Below the pieces are notes generated by a model, which worked only from the letters and a program-made list of their open reading frames with translations, had not been told where the DNA came from and ran no database searches. The position numbers were made by a program, and so were the translations under genes. From assembly GCA_032622095.1 (NCBI GenBank), contig CP136069.1, forward strand, positions 68,287,319 through 68,351,318: a stretch of 64,000 nt of DNA, read 5' to 3'. Positions 58,688 through 64,000 of the stretch are shown one piece after another. Source of the DNA: Siphonodentalium dalli. Lineage: Eukaryota > Mollusca > Scaphopoda > Gadilida > Siphonodentaliidae. Numbering within the stretch: position 1 is the first letter of the stretch; each line of letters starts with the position of its first letter.

Positions 58688-58869
58688 CTGAAAAAACAAA
58701 GATTATCGTGTCGTCAGTGTTAGCGCTGAAAATGCTTAACACATGTAGATGTTGCCCAACGTTACCTTATAGACGCCCTATCCGAATTGACCCTACATTA
58801 GTCCAAACAATTTCTAAGTTAATTTGCACTTTACTTGGCAACAGAAAACGAAACTAAAATACCTGCAAT

Positions 58870-59000
58870 GACCATTATCTGTATGGCAATAACAATTGTC
58901 AAAATACACACAAGAATCGACCAGTTTACGTTGAACACGTGTGCAAAAGTTCATAATGCGTAACGAACTTTGTTATCGTCCGCTTGGGGGAACAAACGCT
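58870..59000 (+). repeat. Direct repeat with 59810-59930
   Basis: 'agtttacgttgaacacgtgtgcaaaag' and 'cgaactttgttatcgtccgcttg' are matched, with changes, at 59836-59900. The pair brackets the interrupted repeat at 59082-59770. Confidence 0.7.
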
Positions 59001-59108
59001 CTTTATAAGAGACGGTCATTTGAATTTTTGCAAACTTGACAAAAATTCAAAATGTATTAAAATCATCTCATATTAAAGACATATTATGGACTTGTTCGGG
59101 TGTGTTAA

Positions 59109-59577
59109 AGGTACTCAACCCGTAAAGAGGGTCCCCATCTCAACAGATTCCAACAACAACAATCCGATCAGAGGGTCCTATATTACTATTTCTTTGGCTT
59201 TGGGGGTAAAAAATATTTGATTCGAGTCGAGGAACCCATCAAACAAAGCTCAGAGTTATTAGATATTGATTTTTCAAATTTGTTATGTTCTCGAGATGAG
59301 TACCAATAACTGCCGTAATCTGCTCTGGATGTGTACTCCAAATCTATTCAAACAGACAAGGATGAATAACTCTAAAATCAAGTGGTAGTTTTAACGCAAT
59401 TTTGATTGAGTACTGGGCCAGATAGTATTCCCGATAATGAAAAATAATAGATTTCTAAAATCGATATCTAACAAATCTGAGCTTTGATGGGTGACTTCCT
59501 CGACTCGAATCAAATATTTTTGACCCCCGAAGCCATTGAAATAGTAATTGAGAGGAGTTTTATCGGGTTGAGTACCT
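59109..59577 (+). mobile_element. TTAA-flanked short inverted-repeat element, copy D (complete)
   Basis: The element is bounded by TTAA at 59105-59108 and 59578-59581, begins AGGTACTCAA and ends TTGAGTACCT. The inverted arms extend about 120 bp (for example 'ttactatttctttggctttggggg' against 'cccccgaagccattgaaatagtaa'). It sits within a repeat whose uninterrupted form is at 4633-4855, which proves insertion. No open frame of note, so a MITE mobilised in trans is likely. TTAA duplication points to piggyBac or Kolobok transposases. Confidence 0.85.
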
Positions 59578-59941
59578 TTAAACTGTTAAGTTAGTATTCA
59601 GGCACTATGCCAACAGGAGGAATGTAGCATTCTACTAATTCGTCGAAAATCTCAAGCAAATCGGTAGGTACCACTCCATAGAAAACATCATCTGAACTAC
59701 GCTCAATTGTAAATATTTACTTCTCAAATCTGGACGCAGCTATCGGCGATAAAGTGGCGAAATCGAGAGTCATTGAATTTAGTTAATATATAATAATGAC
59801 GATGTGTGTTGTCAAAATACACACAATACTCGATAAGTTTACGTTGAACACGTGTGCAAAAGATCGTAATTCATAACGATCTTTGTTAGCTTTCGCTTGT
59901 GGGGAGTATGAACACTCTTTATATTTTTCCTATCTAATTAT

Positions 59942-61172
59942 TTGCTGGTATTGCACACGTACCGATGGTGGTGTTATATATGGTGTCAATGGGGACGGAG
60001 TATCTTCGTGCCCATGTCAGTTAATATACCGTACGACATTAATGGCTGTTATATACTAGTACCCTATAATATTTACATAGCATGGATGTGTTACACTAAA
60101 TTTTGTTTGGATTTCACTGTCAACTACCAATTACGTCATATATTTCATACCCCAAGAAAACACACGATAACACGTATGTGTGGTAATCATTATAGGGTAC
60201 GATATGTGGAACGGGGCATTTCAATTAAGACACGAATGTTGTTTTCAGTGTTTTTATTGAGGTACGTGTAACAACAAGGAATAATTAAATGAAACCCCAC
60301 GCAAATATCATAGAAGCACACGTTACAGTGGAGTCATGTGAAGTTTGGGATAAATTGGATAAAAACTGTAGGGCGCGCCAAAAACTATTTAGTGATGCGA
60401 GTAAAATCTAAGATGATTAAAATTTGAGATACAAGATGACCGCTGGCGCGCGCGGTCATGTTTTTAACGAATTTCGGAAAAAATCGATGGCTTCCACCTA
60501 GAGATCACCCGGAGATCCACATGACGTTTAGTGATGATCGGCTGTGTGACGTGGTCTGTTTATAGGGTGTGCCAAATGATTTAGTCATTCAAAGAGTGAC
60601 CGCTGGCAAGTTATGACTCCGATCTAGTGGTCACCCAAAGATGTTTGGTGACGATCGGATGAGGGATATGGTATGTATGATATGCCAAATTATTTCGTCA
60701 TGCAAAGAGTAAAAACGTAAAATCGGATACATCAAATTGAAGAGTAATAATACATGTCAATCTATACATGATGATATTATATAACAGGTATTATTTTTGT
60801 GTATTTTGAACCAGTTTGTGGACTTTGAAACAAATATTTGACCCCTTGATGTGAATGGAGCAGAATGTATTTACTGTATATATATGTCAGTACAGTCAGT
60901 ACCAGACTTGATCATGCATTAAATAGTGATAATTAGTTCAAGTTTAACAGACGAGTCTCCCAACCATGCAACAGACACACTTACGGTAGTATGCACATGG
61001 ACAATCACGTGATTTAAATATACCGGCAGATCTGGTTTCTATTTATGGAAGAGGTTATTTCCCCAGCAAAGTGGAGATGGCCGAATGGTTGGGAATGAAC
61101 GGGAACGTGTTGTTCGCAACCTGGATACCATTGTTCGCAACCTGGATACCATTGGTGGCTGTAATTACTCAC
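59942..61172. other. Probable intron region; one unassigned open frame
   Basis: If the EF-hand exons belong to one gene, this is intronic. A plus-strand frame of 109 codons (59942-60271) has no recognisable domain. A minus-strand donor GTAAGT near 60985 could end a small exon entered near 61035 in compatible phase, but its translation is not EF-like. Confidence 0.35.
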
Positions 61173-61337
61173 GATCGACATCGAGAAGCTTGAAGAAGTA
61201 ATTGAAATCGTCCTTGCGTAGAATGTTATCATCGTCGTAATCGTGTATGTCAAACAAGTCGTTAGAGTAGGCGTGTAGTTCATGCCACTCCTTGTCCACA
61301 TGATTTACATATTCCTCGCGGCTCACCGTCATGCTCT
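61173..61337 (-). CDS. EF-hand exon (sarcoplasmic calcium-binding protein-like)
   Basis: On the minus strand TTATTTTCAG precedes the exon, and GAT-C/GTGAGT, a strong donor, ends it in phase 1. The 54 complete codons start SMTVSREEYVNHVDKEW and include the full loop DYDDDNILRKDD, then FNYFFKLLDVD. Order and spacing match the middle of invertebrate sarcoplasmic calcium-binding proteins: an EF-hand ending V-x-x-E-E-Y, a helix, the D-x-D-x-D-N-x-I loop of the third EF-hand, then F-F-x-x-L-x-x-D. These are soluble calcium buffers of muscle and neurons. Loop residues at 1, 3, 5 and 12 are Asp, suitable for calcium. The exact acceptor is ambiguous because the sequence is CAGAGAG: the first AG gives phase 1 and the second phase 0. 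Confidence 0.65.
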
Positions 61338-61391
61338 CTGAAAATAAAATAATATAAGTCGTGACAATAAACGATATACGACATTAAGGAG

Positions 61392-61482
61392 CATGCGTGC
61401 AGTTCATGCCACTTCTTATCCACATGGTTGACATATTCCTCGCGGCTCACCGTCATGCTCTCTGAAAATAAAATAATATAAG
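61392..61482 (-). pseudogene. Partial tandem copy of the EF-hand exon
   Basis: This is a duplicate of 61268-61358 at an offset of 124 bp, about 93% identical by eye. It includes the same TTATTTTCAG acceptor and the SMTVSREEYVNHVDKKW coding part, but stops before the calcium-binding loop and lacks a donor. If spliced in, it would lead to a stop or wrong frame. It could be a decoy acceptor. Confidence 0.65.
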
Positions 61483-61552
61483 GGTGGATACACACATGCA
61501 CGTATTCTCTGTAAATGTCGTGTATTTGTCGTTTTACATGGATCATACAGAC

Positions 61553-61703
61553 CTTGTAATATGTGTCCGCTGACAACCCAATCATTGCGGCTATGTTTGA
61601 CCACAGTGAGCCAAGCTCTGAACATGCAGAGAGCCGTTGACTGAACGAAGTCGTCAGGCCGCTTAAAATAATTGTTCGCACGATAACCCAAATGTTGGAC
61701 TTT
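61553..61703 (-). CDS. Candidate upstream exon of the EF-hand gene
   Basis: On the minus strand 'gatttaaacag' precedes 61703 and AAG/GTCTGT follows 61553. In the frame ending in phase 0, the translation closes with SLWSNIAAMIGLSADTYYK, resembling the tryptophan-containing helix before the second EF-hand in sarcoplasmic calcium-binding proteins. It would join SMTVSREEY if the second AG of the next acceptor is used. A frame ending in phase 1 (via GAG) would fit the first AG but reads less like the family. The frame stays open into neighbouring sequence, so boundaries are uncertain. Confidence 0.35.
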
Positions 61704-63100
61704 CTGTTTAAATCAATGTCAGTCTTCTCTTGATTTGTATACCAGTGATGGCCCCAGGATTTTCCGAACGCAGGGGCTATCATCCCCACTATGGGGGGGG
61801 GGGGGGCTATATTATCCAGGAAGCTACCGGATTGACCATTGCATATTTCCTTGACGGGTAGGGTGGGGGCATGCAGCACCCTGAGTCCTGTCATTAATAT
61901 AATATTCAGCAATTTATGCTATTCATATAATTATGAACATAGTATTACAGCTTTAAATTTGATAATACAGAAGGTGATGTTGCTGTGTGTCTTCATTCTT
62001 GGAAAAAGGTTGTCCAGCTCTACGAGTTCCCAACTATTTTCCTCTCTTGTGTTATATATGTATACGCAAAATTTACAACTAAGGAATATTTAAGTTAAAC
62101 ATATTGTACATTCATGCCCAGATAATCCCGGCTGATACATTCAACTAAATCCCTTTCGAGAACCAGCCCCTTCCCCCAATCATGGATTATGGTCCAAAAT
62201 GTTATAATTCAAGCTAAAATTGTGACAGTTAGGAAATTGTTCAACCTTTGGTTTGAGAAACATATACTGTTATGTAAATTCTGGGTGAAAATGGGGGGGG
62301 GGGGGGTGTCACTCTTTTTACTTTCAACGCTGTACCTGCTTTAATTTTCTGGCGATGTAATGGATATTTGCATGGAAATGCCAATTGAATGTTATCATAT
62401 GAGTTCGCTCTGAAACTATCCGAGGAATCTCAACGAACGGTGTTGTCTGTCTTAATCTACCAATGCTTGTTATTCAAGGCATGGGAGCACCATATCGGAT
62501 TGTTAATGGGACATTAAGGGCTTTGTGGACCCATTTTTTTCCAAAAATATTTAGAGTCCAAATAAAGGATTCTGTTCATATATATTAGTAATCATAGAAA
62601 CCATGCCCATTGATGCAACACTTTAAGAGTATACTTCATGGTGGATTATGTTAGAAATACAAAATGTGAACTTTATTGAGATTAAATTTTTTTTTTTTTT
62701 ACAGGCAATGGTCCAAGAAAAACAATGTCCATATCTAAGAATCAAATATGGGAATATTTACTGAACACTGTGATGAATGATTTACTGCAAAACAAATGAT
62801 ATACTAACTTCATAATATGGTTGAATGAGAGCCAGCAGTTTATGGGTCAACTTTCCATGGCTTATATCCAGTCTGGTGTGAATAGCTTTTAGCTGGTGTC
62901 AGGATAATCACTCATGTGGAAGTTGAGTGAGTGGTGACATACTTACTAGAAATAGTGTGATGGTCTGGTAGGGTTTGATTGAGGCTTAGCATACTATTGT
63001 CAACATAGTTCAAAGCATTACACTGGCCACTGCTTAACCCATACCTTCTATCATCCACACAGCCAATGTTTAAGCAAGTATCCACAGCATGCAGAGGGTT
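61704..63100. other. No recognised gene
   Basis: Poly-G or poly-C runs at 61794-61806 and 62294-62306 and a T run at 62688-62700. No frame or repeat is supported. Confidence 0.4.
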
Positions 63101-63106
63101 TCACAT

Positions 63107-63641
63107 CACTTTAACCTGGGCAACGCCGGGTAACCCTGCTAGTATTTTATATACACCAATACAATTAAATTGTGTTTGTTTGTTTGTTCGTTATCTGTCC
63201 GGCTTTGTGCGACCGAATGGGAAATGTCGCTGGATAGATGACGGCAGATGTGACCAGGGAATATATTGGATATGTGCAGTTGATCTAAGATGACTTAAAG
63301 GGGGGGGGCTAATACATTATTTTAACATATATGATACATGAAGAGCGTTTATTATCAGCTCAGACTATATGTGGGAAAATTGACACACGGACGTAATTTG
63401 ACACGGGGCATGTCGTTGGGTAGATACCGTTGACACCAGACGACTTAAATAGGCACTAATACTTAGCAATTAACTAAAGCGCGTTTATCGTCAACTTAAA
63501 ACACAGAGATAACTTTCTCCGGGGAGTGTTATGCAATAGGTGATGTTTATTTCAGGTGACTAATAATGAATTTAAATGACTGGAAAGGGAACTAATAATT
63601 TACTCATTCTCTATGCAAGCAACGCCGGGATCCCATCTAGT
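63107..63641 (+). mobile_element. Two Helitron-type 3' ends
   Basis: GGGCAACGCCGGGTAACCC followed by TGCTAGT ends at 63143. AAGCAACGCCGGGATCCC followed by ATCTAGT ends at 63641. Each has a short hairpin just before CTAGT, the Helitron 3' signature. Between them, two diverged units of about 190 bp share ATGTCGCTGGATAGAT-like, GACTTAAA, 'ctaatac' and 'agcgtttat' words. This looks like nested or tandem non-autonomous copies. Confidence 0.5.
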
Positions 63642-64000
63642 TTAGTATAGTGATATATCCCCCAAAGATTAAGTAATTATTCACCAAATGATGGGTACAA
63701 AACAAAATCGCCCAACGCAGAAGGTAAATTAATAGTGGGTAAATTGTTACCCTGTATTGAGTAAAAACAGTGCCCAACAATGAGCAAAATAGGTAGTCTA
63801 GTCGTAATTCTCAGAAAAGACATTTCTAGAAGCATTTCCGAGGAAAAGTATCAAACCAACTTTTTTACCACAACTCGAAGGTGCCGAACACGAATAGACT
63901 GCCTGTCGCCCGATTGGATGAACATAGGGTTCAATAAAAGGCTTTTAAAATATTCGTGTTTTCTTCGCTGGAGGGTTGTTGATACGGCGCACCGTACTAC
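63642..64000. other. No recognised gene
   Basis: Unassigned AT-rich sequence to the end of the window. Confidence 0.4.

Noticed and set aside
60985-61035. Possible phase-compatible mini-exon between the two EF-hand exons
   Set aside because: The donor GTAAGT is good, but the translation lacks any D-x-D loop start and would destroy the EF-hand formed with 58641.
61280-61912. A 210-codon minus-strand frame taken as one protein
   Set aside because: It reads through two splice acceptors and changes frame relative to the EF-hand exon halfway, so it is a mixture of intron and exon.
1-64000. tRNA, rRNA, hammerhead ribozyme and CRISPR signals
   Set aside because: I looked for B-box-like GGTTCGA sequences, CTGATGA with a GAAA partner, and regularly spaced identical repeats with unique spacers. 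None gave a structure that could be supported.

Overview
The window looks like repeat-dense, AT-rich nuclear DNA from a marine invertebrate, most likely a lophotrochozoan and probably a mollusc. The reasons are indirect. Split reading frames carry GT/AG splice signals. Three separate non-LTR retrotransposon (LINE) remnants are present. The roughly 165-bp tandem core at 13.0-13.8 kb closely resembles a repeat type I know from bivalve and other mollusc genomes. Host coding sequence is sparse, and nearly everything else is mobile or repeated DNA, much of it nested.

Layout. 0-10 kb: part of a large foldback element, two TTAA-flanked non-autonomous DNA element families, a Helitron-like tail with 130-bp tandem repeats, a long palindrome family, and a tandemly duplicated unit coding for a lysine-rich protein. 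10.3-15.3 kb: a 1.5 kb satellite of 30-bp units that switches strand twice, a 44-bp minisatellite, and a 3 kb foldback element with a second repeat inserted in one arm. 16.5-17.4 kb: a second copy of the palindrome family. 18.3-19.6 kb (minus): the best host gene exon, three tandem copies of a domain resembling C11orf68/UPF0696. 20.2-25.6 kb (minus): a nearly full-length but decayed LINE. Its ORF1 has zinc knuckles plus an SGNH-esterase-like domain, and its ORF2 has endonuclease, reverse transcriptase and a C-terminal zinc-knuckle-like segment. 25.2-30.0 kb: a near-identical 2.39 kb tandem duplication that includes the 5' end of that LINE.

30-47 kb: no convincing gene. It holds two almost identical 648-bp elements with terminal inverted repeats, inverted and diverged tandem repeats, and several C/G-rich tracts. 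47.0-48.3 kb (minus): a second LINE type whose reverse transcriptase is deleted, so endonuclease is joined to the C-terminal domain. 49.2-50.9 kb (plus): a 5'-truncated LINE with an intact YADD motif and a long open frame. 51.9-61.8 kb (minus): short EF-hand exons resembling sarcoplasmic calcium-binding proteins (58.6 kb, 61.2 kb, perhaps 61.6 kb and 52.0 kb), scattered among dispersed repeats and a probable piggyBac-like element. 62-64 kb: unique AT-rich sequence and Helitron-type ends.

There are no operons and I found no rRNA, tRNA or CRISPR. The two candidate host genes, the UPF0696-like gene and the EF-hand gene, are unrelated and 40 kb apart. The repeats often contain one another, so relative insertion order can be read directly, for example the TTAA element at 59.1 kb sitting inside a repeat whose empty form is at 4.7 kb. 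All calls come from reading the sequence by eye; none was tested by a database search.
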